Part shown: one piece after another, positions 24,963 to 35,773 of the stretch | How positions within the stretch are numbered: position 1 is the stretch's first letter | Layout: each line of letters begins with the position of its first letter | Assembly (NCBI GenBank): GCA_037043015.1 | Contig: CM073324.1 | Location: 2,163,413-2,227,412, forward strand | DNA from: Bryum argenteum | Lineage: Eukaryota > Streptophyta > Bryopsida > Bryales > Bryaceae | Direction: 5' to 3' | DNA length: 64,000 nucleotides | The notes under the pieces: generated by a model | The model's database searches: none | Seen by the model: the letters and a program-made list of their open reading frames with translations, nothing else | What the model was told of the DNA's origin: nothing | Translations under genes and position numbers: made by a program

Positions 24963-27900
24963 ATGGCGATGGCGGAGCAGCATATGGGTGTCGACGCAAG
25001 AACCCGCCGCATTGCTGCCGATGTTTCCAAGGTGAGCTTACGAGCCCAATATTTTCAAATTTTGGGTTTCCAGAGCACTATTTGAGGGACAGTTTAGATA
25101 CTATAGTTTGGGTACTATATAGCTGCCAACAAAAATACCCGCTTTCAACGATAACTTCTACACCACGAGATCTTGTTGTCTCAAGCAAATCAAAACAAAC
25201 TATCTGCCTTACATATATAGATTAATATTTTATCTGCCTCTGAAATGCTTCTGGTCAAAAGAGTTACCTTCTACAAAGAACACCAAACAAATTTCAACTT
25301 TCTCAAACATTCTTAGATGGAACGAATCATTCCAATCTGTAGGTACTATAGCTGTAACTTACCGTACAAAATATTTAAGGTTGTAGTTGTTAGTTACTTT
25401 GTTAGTCATTAGTTACCTTGATACTGAACAATTGTCCACATTTGAGAAAGTTGTTGATCTTCTTTGAAAATTGTTATTAGAGTGTTAATGTTTGGAGAAT
25501 TCTAGCAGAAACATGTTTTATATCTGATTCAAAAGAATTATCTGTTGGGAGAACAAAAAAAACAAACAAAAAACTGTTGATAGTGGAACTACTCACATGA
25601 AAATAATTATTGTAGCTTTTGAGGCATTGTATGTAGTAGACTACTTAAATTGATACTTTTACGAATATGTAAGCCTCCAATAACTTGCTAGTTGACAACA
25701 ATTTCAACGAGGATTCATTTTTCCTGTCATTGTCACGGTAAAAATAAGTGTTGGAAACATATTTCAGTTGTTTTCATGAGAAACAATTGACGCAATTGTA
25801 AGTAAGTCTTGTTGAATTGAAAACATATCACTTGTTTTGATCATGCTTACATCACTTGTCATTTGAAAACTATGTGTGTCATTGCAGTTGGTGGGCAAAA
25901 CTCCACTAGTATACCTCAACAAAGTAGTCAAAGGTTGCAAAGCAACCATAGCTGTGAAGATGGAAGGTATGCAACCTTGTTCTAGTGTTAAAGACCGGGT
26001 GGGCTTTGCCATGATTGAAGACGCCGAAGCCAAAGGACTCATCCACCCTGCAAAGGTATATGCACCTCCACTTACTCACTCAGACTCTTAATATGTCGAT
26101 AGATTGAGGAATCTCATACCACATTACTACTAACATCTCAAAACGACACATGGAATTCTTCCAATTCAGTGGAATTCAAATCTCTCACTCCAAATCATTA
26201 CATTTAGAAATGACGCAACCAACATCTTAGCATTGGTTAACAAAAATCAAGAGTCTACTCAAAACCCAAATCAAAACTCAAACACAACTCTATCCTTTCA
26301 AGAAGCAAATAAATGTGAGAAATTAACAAAAGAAAACAATCATGTGATGAGTATGAATAGAATGTTGCATCAATAGTAGACTGAGTGGTTCCAAATGAAG
26401 CACATTCTACAATGAAGCTCCAGGAATCTTCACTCACAGGTACAGAACAACTTCGTCATACAACAATACTATGTACTCACAACAGACACTAAGTATGGGT
26501 ATCAACTTTAGAAGCACCTATATTTCGAAAATTCGTAACTCATTGTAGAAGAGTCCAAAATTGATGATTCCACTTGCTCCATCTTCTTACTCAGTTTCCC
26601 CATACATGAAAAATAGCTTCTTCTACTAGTTACATCCAAAGTGTGCTGAAAATTGAGCCATTATTGAGCACATTCAGACGACGTTGGTGGAGCCGACATC
26701 AGGCAACATGGGCATCGGGCTGGCGTTCGTAGCAGCAGCCAAAGGCTACAAGCTGATCTGCACCATGCCCTCGTACGCCAGCCTCGAGAGGCGCATGGTG
26801 ATGCTGGCGCTCGGAGCGGACCTGGTCTTGACTGCCCCCGAGAAGAGCGTCGGTGGAGCGGTGGAGAAAGCGGAAGAGATCGTTGCCGAGCTCCCCAATG
26901 CCTTCATGCTTCAGCAGTTCAACAATCCTGCAAACGTCAAGGCATCATCCTGATCATAATACTCCCTCTAACGCGTATTTCGTTAAAATGGAAATATTCA
27001 AATTATAGACAGTTGAGCTTGAGTCGAGCTAAATGTACCCACAGATCGGGTACTTTCATGAAATATGACTAAACAACCAATCGTCAACATTTTCAAATGG
27101 TCATGTCTTACTCAAATTTTTTCCAAATTGGGCATAAGAGGTGTTCTTTAACATTTACTCTTTCTTTAGATGTCTAAAAAGACCTCATATGTTGAATTTG
27201 GGCAAAATTTGAGTAAGATATGGCCATTTGAAAATGCTTACGATTGGTTGTTTACTCCTGTTTCAGTGAAGTACCCAATTTGTGATTTGATCTAATCTCG
27301 ATGTCCCCAAAATCATTGAATATTCCCATTATAACGAAATATGTGTTCTTTGTTTTTGGAAAAACACATACCGTGATTTGGTTCGAACACTTGTGTCACA
27401 AATGATGTTAATGGGTAATCCAAACTATTCAAATATATCAATGAGTAATATAGACCATTAAAGAAAATCCAACCATTTTTGGCAAATCATGGTGTTTTTT
27501 TTTTTTCAGAGACAGAGCGAGTATCACATTGTTGTTTTATGGGTAAATTTTCTTACATAGTTTAAAGACTACACTAAATTTGATAATTAGTGTTAGATTA
27601 TTATAAGATTTGAAAATGCTATAAGTTTTTACTTTTGTTTAAAAAAAATTACCAATAGCATTGATTCTGATACTATATAAGGACCCCCATCTTGGCCAAT
27701 ATAGTGGGTAAAATCATTGAACAACAGTAAAAACTTATAACATGTTTATGTAAATTAGTGTATCTAACACTAATTGTCAAATTTAGTGTAGTATTGATTA
27801 CTGATGTTGTGAGAGATGGCAGGTGCATTATGAGACTACTGGGCCGGAGATTTGGGAGGATACGGCAGGCGACGTTGATGTGTTTGTGGCTGGCATTGGT

Positions 27901-30436
27901 AGCGGTGGAACTGTTACTGGCGTTGGACGTTATTTGAAGCAAAAGAACCCCAATATCAAGGTATCAAGGCTCTTGCAAACTCTAGTTTCAGGTTGGGGTT
28001 GTACATAACCTTGTAGGAGGTTGCAAGCTCATCATTGATTGGATCATTCATGATGCTCAAGTTCAAAAAGTGCACTATTCATGGTGTCCAAGTCCAAAAG
28101 ATGTTTTGATCCAATACTGGGCTGCCCAAATCCGCATAGACTAACGTTTAAGGGTTAAGCATCATTTAGTTGCACCAATCATGTGATTCTAATTGCACTT
28201 TTGTTAGAACCAGCGTTGTTTTACAAGACAGAATTCCTATTCATTTTTCAAACACACTTTAGATGAGATGTACATTTGATACATTGAAGACCTCTTAGAT
28301 ATACATCTCATCTAAATTGTGGCTCATGAATGAATAGGAATGTTGTTTGATAAGACAACCCTGGTCAGAAGATTCAAAAGAATTTTTCATATAAAATCAA
28401 GAATTGTTTCAGTAGACGCTTGAAATTAGTCTATGTTTATGTTCTTACCGTTTTCAAAATCTCCGGTAAGTGATGGTGGGTATGTATAATAGGTAGATTG
28501 CAAATGGATTGTGTTGTTGTATGGGCACCCTCAAGGCTCTTTGGGAGATGACATGTTCATTGTCTTTTAGGGAACAATAATACAAAGGAACTATATAGGA
28601 GAAAGCCTACACTCTCTCAAAAAATTCTGGTCGTATTGCATAGAATTAGGTCTATTTTTGATGTTCTATTTAAGATGATCTATTCAAGCTTTTCTTGCTT
28701 TTCTTCAAATGTTAGTCTCAACTAAGACCCTTGTATATATACTACTTGTTTACACAAGGATATATGACATTACATCTCTTATGTCAAGGGATAAGTGGTT
28801 TCTTATTTACCACCTAAATAACTCTCAAATCGTCCATATACTTATGACATTTTGGGTCATGCAATTCACAGATTTTTGGTTTGGAACCAACGGAGAGCAA
28901 TATCTTGAATGGTGGCAAGCAAGGTAGAGCCCCAATAATGTTGCTACTTTGAGATTGATATATAAAAGACTTAACCCTTTTCCAACGGCAAGGCCTCTGA
29001 CATGCTTTGAAATGTTCAACGACTAAACATTTCTCGCCCTTGTCACTGGAAAAGGGTAAAAGTTCTTGGATTATAATCTTCTATTAATATATCCCTTACC
29101 ACCCTATGAATTCTTTTGCACATACTTTTTGTTGTTATCAAATATTCTAAACATCACTATGCTTGGTTCTATAACATAGTTTGAGTAAATGGATGCTTTT
29201 TGAGTATATGTTTACATAAAACACCATATTTGATAATTTGGGAGATTTCCAACCTCCCAATTTGATGACTGTTTAGCTTGAGTCGAGCTAAATTACACCC
29301 ACATATTGGGTACTTCGACTCGAGCTAAAATGTATTTTCTTAAAATCATGCAATTTTCTCATTATAATGAATATGGTGTTATATTCAAGAAACTTGTTTG
29401 TACTTCTTTTTCCATAGTTTTACATGTTGTGTTGGGCAGGGCTTCATTTGATCACTGGGACTGGAACTGGATTTAAACCCAACATTCTGGATTTAGGTCT
29501 TTTGGAGAGCGTGATGATGGTAAGCACACAAGCATAATGAGGAACAAGTGATTGTTAGGGCGAGTTTACACTTACGGTGGGGACCATGAATTTTTCGGGT
29601 CAAGAGAGGTCATTTTCGGCTGTCAATGCCCTCATCCCTCATTAATATTTGAGCATTTATTATCCTGACATGGTCCCAAGGAGCAAAAAGAAAAGAACTT
29701 ACCAGTTGGGAGCTCGCTTGGGGCCATGTCAAAGGCTCCCAAATGCTAATGTAACATGAATATGGTGTAAGAGGAGAACAATAAAATATAGTTGACTCCT
29801 ACTCCTATTGTATACCCAATGAGGTTGGTTTAAAATCCTAGATTAGTGAGCGAGCTCTATTTGGTGGCCCCAAGCCCCCAAAAATGACCTTGATCCCTTG
29901 TGTAAAATTGCTCTTAATAGCACTACGAAGAAGAAAAAGTGTCTTGTACGACATGTCCGACAATCGTATTTTAATTATAAAACGTCTTACTTCAATCAAA
30001 GTTATTGTGAACAAGTTGTACCCGACAGTTTGAAACAGTTACTTGATTAAGATGAGAGTGTACATAACAATGACATCAATGTTTGTGTCGGCATTGAAAT
30101 CACCTTTGGTTTCTAAGGTAGGAGTGGCTAAACCGTCCAGCCCCAAAAACCGTCCGAATTTCAGCTTTGCATACTTGGAATAGTGGTGTAAAATATTAAT
30201 TATTTTTTGATAGTTTGCAAAGCTAGTGCAAATCCATCCAAAAAAAAAAAAGACATTTTTTGAGTAATCCTATAATTTCCTATGAATATTTGAACCCTAC
30301 TGTGCGGTTTTGGGGCTGGACAGTTTTAGCCACTCCTACCTTACTGCTTTGATCTTTCCTTGCCTTTGGTCACAACGCCTGCAAAGAAATCATTACTGCT
30401 CCTACATATACACACTTTTACTTTCTTATTTGTTTT

Positions 30437-30482
<46 letters not shown>

Positions 30483-31122
30483 GTTTGTTTGTTTTTTTTT
30501 TTTTTTTTTTTTTTTTTTGTTTTGTTTTGTTTTGTTGTTTGTTGTTAAACTGAATAGATGCTTGGAGTTGTCAGATTGAAAGCAATGCAGCTGTGGAGAT
30601 GGCAAGGAAGTTGGCCGTACAAGAAGGCTTGCTCGTAACTCATGGCAACTCGCTTTTCTTTAGAGTAGTTTGCCGCTTGGCAAAAGAATGAAATTAATCG
30701 AAACATTTTGTCTTAAATATACTCAACTTGGACCTTATCTATCGACTTTTCTTGAAATAATAGAGTCCAATTTTGATTGTGGATAGGTGGGTATTTCTTC
30801 GGGAGCAAATGTGGAAGCTGCCATCAGATTAGCAAAGATGCCAGAATTTGAAGGAAAACTCATTGTGGTATGTATTCCAAGCTTTTAGTCCCAAGTACAT
30901 GTCTTATGATTATGTTGACAACATCATTGTATAAAGATAGCAATTAAAAGACATCGCATACCCAAATGGACAACATTAGTTGATCAAACTTGTAAATGAA
31001 TACACATGTGTTTGGTTTTTTGTACGTAGACAATGTTGCCAAGTGGTGGGGAGCGATATTTGTCTGGGCCTCTCTTCAAAGAAGCGCGAAAAAAGGCAAC
31101 CGAAATGGAAGTTACACAATGA
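24963..31122 (+). CDS. Beta-cyanoalanine synthase / cysteine synthase (OAS-TL family, CYSC-like)
   Basis: A 334-residue PLP fold-type II enzyme making beta-cyanoalanine from cysteine and cyanide, or cysteine from O-acetylserine and sulfide. Nine exons: 24963-25031, 25888-26055, 26678-26941, 27823-27960, 28872-28923, 29440-29519, 30575-30634, 30787-30867, 31030-31122. All join in frame. Landmarks: [17 protein letters not shown] lysine K58 in SSVKDR, TSGNMG (86-91), [19 protein letters not shown], phosphate loop GIGSGGT (191-197), [35 protein letters not shown], PSYxSLERR and xGFKPxILD are typical of the CYSC1 cyanoalanine synthase branch, while CSSVKDRVG is cysteine synthase-like. CYSC1 is mitochondrial, but this start ([18 protein letters not shown]) has no clear presequence, so a cytosolic location is likely. 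Intron 3 appears to start with GC. Introns are long and full of MITEs. Confidence 0.92.
26385..26677 (-). mobile_element. MITE family A, inverted copy abutting exon 3 of the cyanoalanine synthase gene
   Basis: On the minus strand it reads like copies 1 and 2: CAATAATGGCTCAATTTTCAGCAC at the start in 20-base pieces, then the ATGATTCCACTTGCTC region and GTGAGTGAAGATTCCTGGAGCTCC-like end. Its right tip falls at or within a few bases of the AG that ends intron 2, so the exon 3 acceptor lies at the edge of the element. Confidence 0.6.
26968..27352. repeat. Foldback element in cyanoalanine synthase intron 3
   Basis: The left arm (GTATTTCGTTAAAATGGAA, then GTACCC..., then TCAAATGGTCATGTCTTACT) is inverted on the right (AAGATATGGCCATTTGAAAA, GTACCCAATTTG, TTATAACGAAATATGTG). 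The two halves of roughly 190 bases could pair almost end to end. Related partial copies lie at 29265-29395 and 42595-42790. No coding sequence. It starts only about 26 bases after the exon 3 donor. Confidence 0.75.
28025..28162 (-). repeat. TTAACCC-ended element g, related to 42063
   Basis: Its right end TAACGTTTAAGGGTTAA and interior (GGGCTGCCCAAAT, ATGTTTTGATCCAATACTGG, TTCATGATGC) read, on the minus strand, like 42063-42165. The left border was not found and may lie close to exon 4. Confidence 0.55.
28211..28363. mobile_element. hAT-type MITE in cyanoalanine synthase intron 4
   Basis: Ends CAGCGTTGTTTTACAAGAC and GATAAGACAACCCTG form an imperfect inverted repeat of about 35 bp that includes ATTCCTATTCAT / ATGAATAGGAAT. 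The 8-base flanks GTTAGAAC (28203-28210) and GTCAGAAG (28364-28371) match at six positions, fitting an aged hAT 8-bp target duplication. A second inner palindrome (TAGATGAGATGTACAT / ATACATCTCATCTA) makes the whole a hairpin. Confidence 0.75.
28971..29059. repeat. TTAACCC-ended element h (about 89 bp)
   Basis: TTAACCCTTTTCCAACGGCAAGG pairs with CCTTGTCACTGGAAAAGGGTAAA (18 or more of 23 positions), the last T of the right TTAA being mutated. It lies in intron 5, just after the 52-base exon 5. Confidence 0.75.
29265..29395. repeat. Partial copy of the intron-3 foldback element
   Basis: Shares AGCTTGAGTCGAGCTAAAT and the GGGTACTT and ATTATAATGAATATG.GT phrases with 26968-27352. Here the arms are short and truncated. 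Confidence 0.6.
30116..30341. mobile_element. TA-flanked MITE with 34-bp terminal repeats (226 bp)
   Basis: AGGTAGGAGTGGCTAAACCG at the left is inverted at the right as CAGTTTTAGCCACTCCTACCT. The match continues through GGGGCTGGAC / GTCCAGCCCC with one or two mismatches. TA flanks both sides (30114-30115 and 30342-30343). High similarity of the arms suggests recent insertion into intron 6 of the cyanoalanine synthase gene. Confidence 0.88.
30437..30519 (+). repeat. Long poly-T tracts before exon 7
   Basis: Two T runs (about 45 and 28 bases) separated by GGTTTGTTTG, ending about 55 bases before the exon 7 acceptor. They act as an extreme polypyrimidine tract for intron 6, and are also a place where read length is unreliable. 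Confidence 0.9.
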
Positions 31123-31551
31123 GGAGCATGTGTTACATCAAGAATTTTTATTGTTCATCTCACTCAATTTCATCACCAACTTGCAACTGGAAGATGCTTA
31201 AGGGACTTCCATTGGTCAATGATACGTCTTTAATATTCTTAGACATATATTTGTTTTGATTATATGGTATAAGGTTGCGTTGTTACGCATTTAGAAATGT
31301 GTAAGATGCAAAGTTCTCCAAATCATTCTTGTGAATGGTACATTTTGTGAGATCCTCTTGAGGTGCCCCTAGGGTGGGTTATATCCAATGTATGCACTAA
31401 TCAAGAGTGAAGGTGCACAATTTAGGAAACCACTATTGGTAATGTTTAAATAGAATTATGACGATTTAAAAAAGAGTTAAAAAACAAAGTTTTGCTCATG
31501 TATTTAAAAACTATCCCTTCCTCACCCCACCATGAAACTTTCTCAAGTGTA
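31123..31551. other. 3' flank of the cyanoalanine synthase gene
   Basis: AT-rich. The 3' untranslated region presumably lies within the first 200 bases, but I cannot place a polyadenylation site. Confidence 0.4.
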
Positions 31552-32516
31552 CAGTACCCACCAACAAGTTTACGTTCAGGAATGAAACAAGAGAACATGC
31601 CGCAATCTTCAAACAATTGCCATGTTCACAAAAATAATCCAAATTACCAACTACAAGTTGTATCGGAGAGATGATGTAGTATTCTATATCATCATTTGAA
31701 GAAATTCCAATAAAAACTAGAAATTCTATCTTAATATACAACTTTTTAACATATTATTTACTATTTATCCTTAGCTCTTATTAGAAGCTAGTATTGTTGA
31801 GGCATGAAACAATGAAAACCTTCAACCATCTCTAAAGAAAGCTATTCCGATACACTTTCTATATATGCAATTCCTTTTTAGAAAAACATTGAATTGTACC
31901 CCCCATGAAGCCCAACATTGAACTTTTGTACTCTAAGTAAATGTCACGATAAACAAAAGCAACTTCAAGTGATCATAACTACCACCGGAATAACCAAATT
32001 CCATGACACTACCACCAAAGTGCTCGAAATGTAGCGCTTAACGCTATCAAAACTATCGCTTTCGTGCTAATCCAAGCCTCATGTGTAAGAAAAGGCCATG
32101 AGCAATCACAACACTTTAGAATGTTTATGTAACTTTTTCAATAAGAGACAACATCAAGGTCTCTCACACTAACTCACCTCAATATTTGTGAATGTAAGCC
32201 ACATATATGTAAAGGGCATCAAAAGAGGTTACTAGAGAGATATTAATACTCTTTTTCCCAACAAACCTCACCATGAAATGATCTTCATAACATCTAAAGG
32301 TAGATACCAAAAGTAAGTTAAAAGATACTAAAGTTATCAAATCAATTTACACTTTTTATAGAGATTTTTCATACATTGGTAAAGAAAACTTCACTACCTT
32401 ACTCTCACACTTCATAATTTGCAATTTGGATAGATTTTACAAACATGGTGATCATTTGAAAGTTGAGGGTATGTAATCTCTGCTTGCTCTGAACGTAAAC
32501 TTCTTAGTGGGTACTG
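31552..32516. mobile_element. Non-autonomous mariner-like element (965 bp)
   Basis: CAGTACCCACCAACAAGTTT at the left is inverted as AAACTTCTTAGTGGGTACTG at the right (28 of about 30 terminal bases match through TTTACGTTCAG / CTGAACGTAAA). TA stands outside both ends (31550-31551 and 32517-32518), as for Tc1/mariner elements. The interior is AT-rich, with only short frames and no DDE/D transposase motif. Confidence 0.8.
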
Positions 32517-33696
32517 TACATTGGTTTGTAGCTACCCATACCTTAAAGCTGCTCTACACTATTGTTGAGAGGGACACCGACCATGAAGTTTAGGAGAGTC
32601 CTAAGTCCTCAAAAGCACAAGTCATGATTGGTAGGTGTTTGTTTCATGATCAAGAATGCAACGGTGGTGAACTCTACAATGGATAATAAAACCACATAGC
32701 AACCTGTCTAATTTTATTTCCTATCTTTCAATATTCTTACATACATCAACCATTCACTTGCTCTAAAGAACTATGTCTTAGGCAATAGAAAATATGAAGT
32801 CCTTTGAGGGTAAAGATAACACAGACGTATTCCTAACTCACATAGGAATAAGAATGTGAACAACCTCAATTCAGAATATCTCCACCCACTTGGGAATAAG
32901 AATATGAAGAGCCTCAATTCGAATTTATCTCCAAGAACGGGTCGTATTGGCCCTCAAGACAAAGCTTACCCTGTCTACAACAACTTTGAACATTACAATC
33001 TCACAATTGCTAAAGAATTTGAATCTAAGGTTTGACGTACATATACACATACAAGTTCCCTAGAATCTATATACGTACTTGATCCTATGGTTACAAACTT
33101 GGAGATTCGTCAAAATTTTAAAAATCTAACCTTGCAATGATAGAGGCCAATTTTGAGGTTAATCAACTTCAAAAGTGAAGAACTTATGGCAGAGGTTCGC
33201 TTACAAGTACACCAACCTACTGACGGAGAAATCAGTGCAAAAGAAGGTTCATGTCTATTATGATCTGATAAATTTGAATCGTGTGGACACCAAACTCCTG
33301 ACGGTGAAACCAATGCAGGGTGTGTGTCTCTATCCACCTTCAAGAACCATCTACTTCAATAAATCTCAACCTTTGAATCTCGTACGATCATTTCTTCTTG
33401 ATGATCTTTACAGCAGACGGAGATATCATTGCGATCCAATAATGCATACACTCTCCTTTCGTTTACACAGCTCTGAAAATATTTGAATACTATGTACACA
33501 GGTCTCTAAGATCGTAAACACAATATCACAAATCTGCAAAGACCTAAACCGCATTCTGGCTGCTGATCGTCATAAGATAAGCTTCTTTCAAAATCATCAC
33601 GATTCTAAGCCCAAGAATCCGATCGCCGAGAGCATCTCGAAGCGATACGAGGATAGTACGGTTGTGTATGTAACAGAATGGACAATTGAGTGTGTT
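32517..33696. other. Intergenic sequence and thioesterase 3' flank
   Basis: A near-duplicate phrase containing GGAATAAGAATATGAA/GGAATAAGAATGTGAA with CCTCAATTC occurs at about 32845-32875 and 32893-32920. Open frames at 33110-33486 on both strands have no recognisable motif. The last 200 bases likely hold the thioesterase 3' untranslated region. Confidence 0.45.
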
Positions 33697-34854
33697 CTAG
33701 AGCTTGGAAACGGTCACCGTGATTTGGTCTGGAGGTAGCTCGCCGCCGATGGATTTGGCGATGGCGATCAGCTTGTCATTGCCCTCTTTCGACTTCTCCG
33801 CATCCGGCAATCCCACTAGCAGTGTCAGCCGTGCCACGGCTGTGGTCGCGAACTGCTGCTCTGCCTGCTCCGACTTCTTCTTTGACTTGACCGCTTTCGT
33901 AAAGTGCACGTCCCAGACCTAACACCCCACAGGCCAAAGCGCGTGAGCCACCATGCTTGAAATACTCTCTCGAAATGGCCATGCCCTAATCTCAATGCTG
34001 TGCAACTGTTCGAACCACCCCTTGCGCACTCCTTTCAGACATGTTAAAACGATTCTACTCTTCAATCTAACCCTGGTGCGTTTGATTGTACACAGGCTTT
34101 TCCTCACTCAACAACTGAACACAAGCTTCTTCCACGGCCGTGACATTTTAGAACACGAAATATGGAGTACATTCTTCTCTGATTGTGGTGATCTAGAGGG
34201 ACTGCTAAGTGGTTGTGGATTCGCTTGCACTGATAAAATGACGCCTTGTCCGCAATGACGCAAACACAGTCTTCAACTAAAGTGTCAAGATTTGGCAATT
34301 GGCCGTTGTGAGTACTGCGATGTGACTGACCTGCACTCGTTTGCCGAGGCGGAGGGGTTTGGCGCTAACAATGACAGTCTCGCCAATGGAGGCCGACAGC
34401 AGATGGTTCACGTTTAGGTCGATGCCAGCCACTCGCGCCCAGTTCGAATTCACTTGCGCTCCGATGCTAGCCAAGTTCTCGGCTAAGAACGCCGTGATAC
34501 CGCCATGGAGCACCCCAAACGGCTGTGCAATCACAATCACGCCACCACACAAAATCAATAACTTGCAATCCAAAATTCACCCTTTTCCGCAATCAAAAGA
34601 TCAACCTAGAAGCGAGATACCGACAGTGAAACAGTACTCACTTGGCAGGTTTTGGGGGAGACAAGGAAGCGGCCACGAAGCTCCTTGGTGGACACTAAAT
34701 CCCACTTGAAGTCGATGAAGTTGAGCACATCGAAACCGTCGGTAGTCACCTTCGCGCCGGCGCTATCCTTCATCATAGCCGACGGCTTCGTCAACCCCGC
34801 CTCCACATTCTCCCTCTTCAAACTGTCGAAGCTCCGTGAATACTCCGTCGCCAT
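33697..34854 (-). CDS. DHNAT: 1,4-dihydroxy-2-naphthoyl-CoA thioesterase, peroxisomal (hotdog fold)
   Basis: A 208-residue hotdog-fold thioesterase (4HBT/PaaI type) that releases 1,4-dihydroxy-2-naphthoate from its CoA ester in phylloquinone synthesis. Exons on the minus strand: 34854-34642, 34522-34331, 33918-33697, both introns GT-AG and phase 0. The core QPFGVLHGGITAFLAENLAS (residues 71-90) carries the active-site region with H77-G-G and the candidate catalytic Glu86. RVAGIDLNVNHL, GKRVQVWDV and VARLTLLVGLP follow as in plant DHNAT1/2. The protein ends in SKL, a canonical peroxisomal PTS1, agreeing with the known peroxisomal step. It is some 50 residues longer than the Arabidopsis protein: a 40-residue N-terminal lead (MATEYSRSFDSLKRENVEAG...) and a lysine-rich insert (KAVKSKKKSEQAEQQ) account for this. 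A related hotdog thioesterase acting on another acyl-CoA is the main alternative. Confidence 0.88.
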
Positions 34855-34857
34855 AGC

Positions 34858-34898
34858 CTCCCTCTCTCCCTCTCTCTTTCTCCCTCTCTCTCTCTCTC
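34858..34898 (-). promoter_or_regulatory. GA/CT dinucleotide tract in the thioesterase 5' leader
   Basis: Almost pure CT repeats on the plus strand (GA on the coding strand) directly before ATG 34854. Such pyrimidine/GA tracts are common in plant core promoters and leaders. No TATA box could be placed. Confidence 0.5.
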
Positions 34899-35427
34899 AA
34901 AGCACGCTACCAAAGCTGCCACCCACCATATCTAGAGCATGCGCATCGCTAGTAAGGATCGATTGACGAGAGTGTTGCAGAGATTGTGCATGAGGTCTGG
35001 GCCTGTCAAGTGAGTAGGCAGATCATGAGAATGCGGTGAGGTGGCCGACGCTGCTGCCGTACTCGATTTTGGAGGCAGCGTAAGTATGTGGGCTTCATCC
35101 TGATTTGTGGGGCCTGTTTGGAGGTAAGGAATTGGGTGTTTTTAAAATTGGGTTTTGGAGGTCTTGTTTTCATGAGCATTGTCAAAGCACATGGTATTTA
35201 CCTTTTGATTATTGTGCGTTTTCTTGAATTTTGACTCCGAAGAATTTCTTTGTTATTACTCAAAAACCACATTAACTTCAGAAAAGAAAAGGAATGGGAA
35301 GGTTCTTTTTAGATAGAGCATCAGGTTTATTACTCTTTGTTGTGTGCACATGGAGTAGGTGACGTACCGAGTGATGTAACCTTGTATTCAATACCTTGGT
35401 GCTACATGATATAATAGTAATTATCTA
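34899..35427. other. Thioesterase upstream region
   Basis: The first 200 bases are GC-richer and likely contain the promoter. No other gene seen. Confidence 0.4.

Positions 35428-35497
<70 letters not shown>
35428..35497. repeat. (TA)n microsatellite, about 70 bases
   Basis: Uninterrupted alternating AT, ending 15 bases before a TTAACCC-ended MITE. Confidence 0.95.
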
Positions 35498-35501
<4 letters not shown>

Positions 35502-35512
35502 CCAATCAAGGA

Positions 35513-35773
35513 TTAACCCCTAAAGGTCCAAGAAACAGGAAATTGCTTCTTGGAATTTCAGCAGGAAAAAAGTTCAGCCAACTTTGACCATTATAATCTC
35601 AAAATCGCACAAAGATTAACTGTTCAAATTTGACATTTGAACAAAGGGTCAAGTTGACTTCAAGATCCTAGTACGGTTGGATCGTCTTAGAATGAGTTTC
35701 TTTGGGCCTGAAGTAGAAGAAAGTTCTTTTTGATAACTTAGACAATTTTGTATGAAGGCTCTTTAGGGGTTAA
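35513..35773 (-). repeat. TTAACCC-ended MITE, copy d (intact ends)
   Basis: TTAACCCCTAAAGGTCC at the left; CTCTTTAGGGGTTAA at the right. The interior is the reverse orientation of copies a and b, with the core TTCAGCCAACTTTGACCATT clearly readable at about 35572. About 80 percent similar to copy b by eye. No coding sequence. Confidence 0.88.

Noticed and set aside
24721..25225. Longer plus-strand frames over exon 1 of the cyanoalanine synthase gene
   Set aside because: Neither is in the frame that continues into exon 2. The correct frame gives a 23-residue first exon ending VSK, matching the family.
30310..30579. Phe-rich 89-codon frame
   Set aside because: Translation of the poly-T tracts in intron 6.
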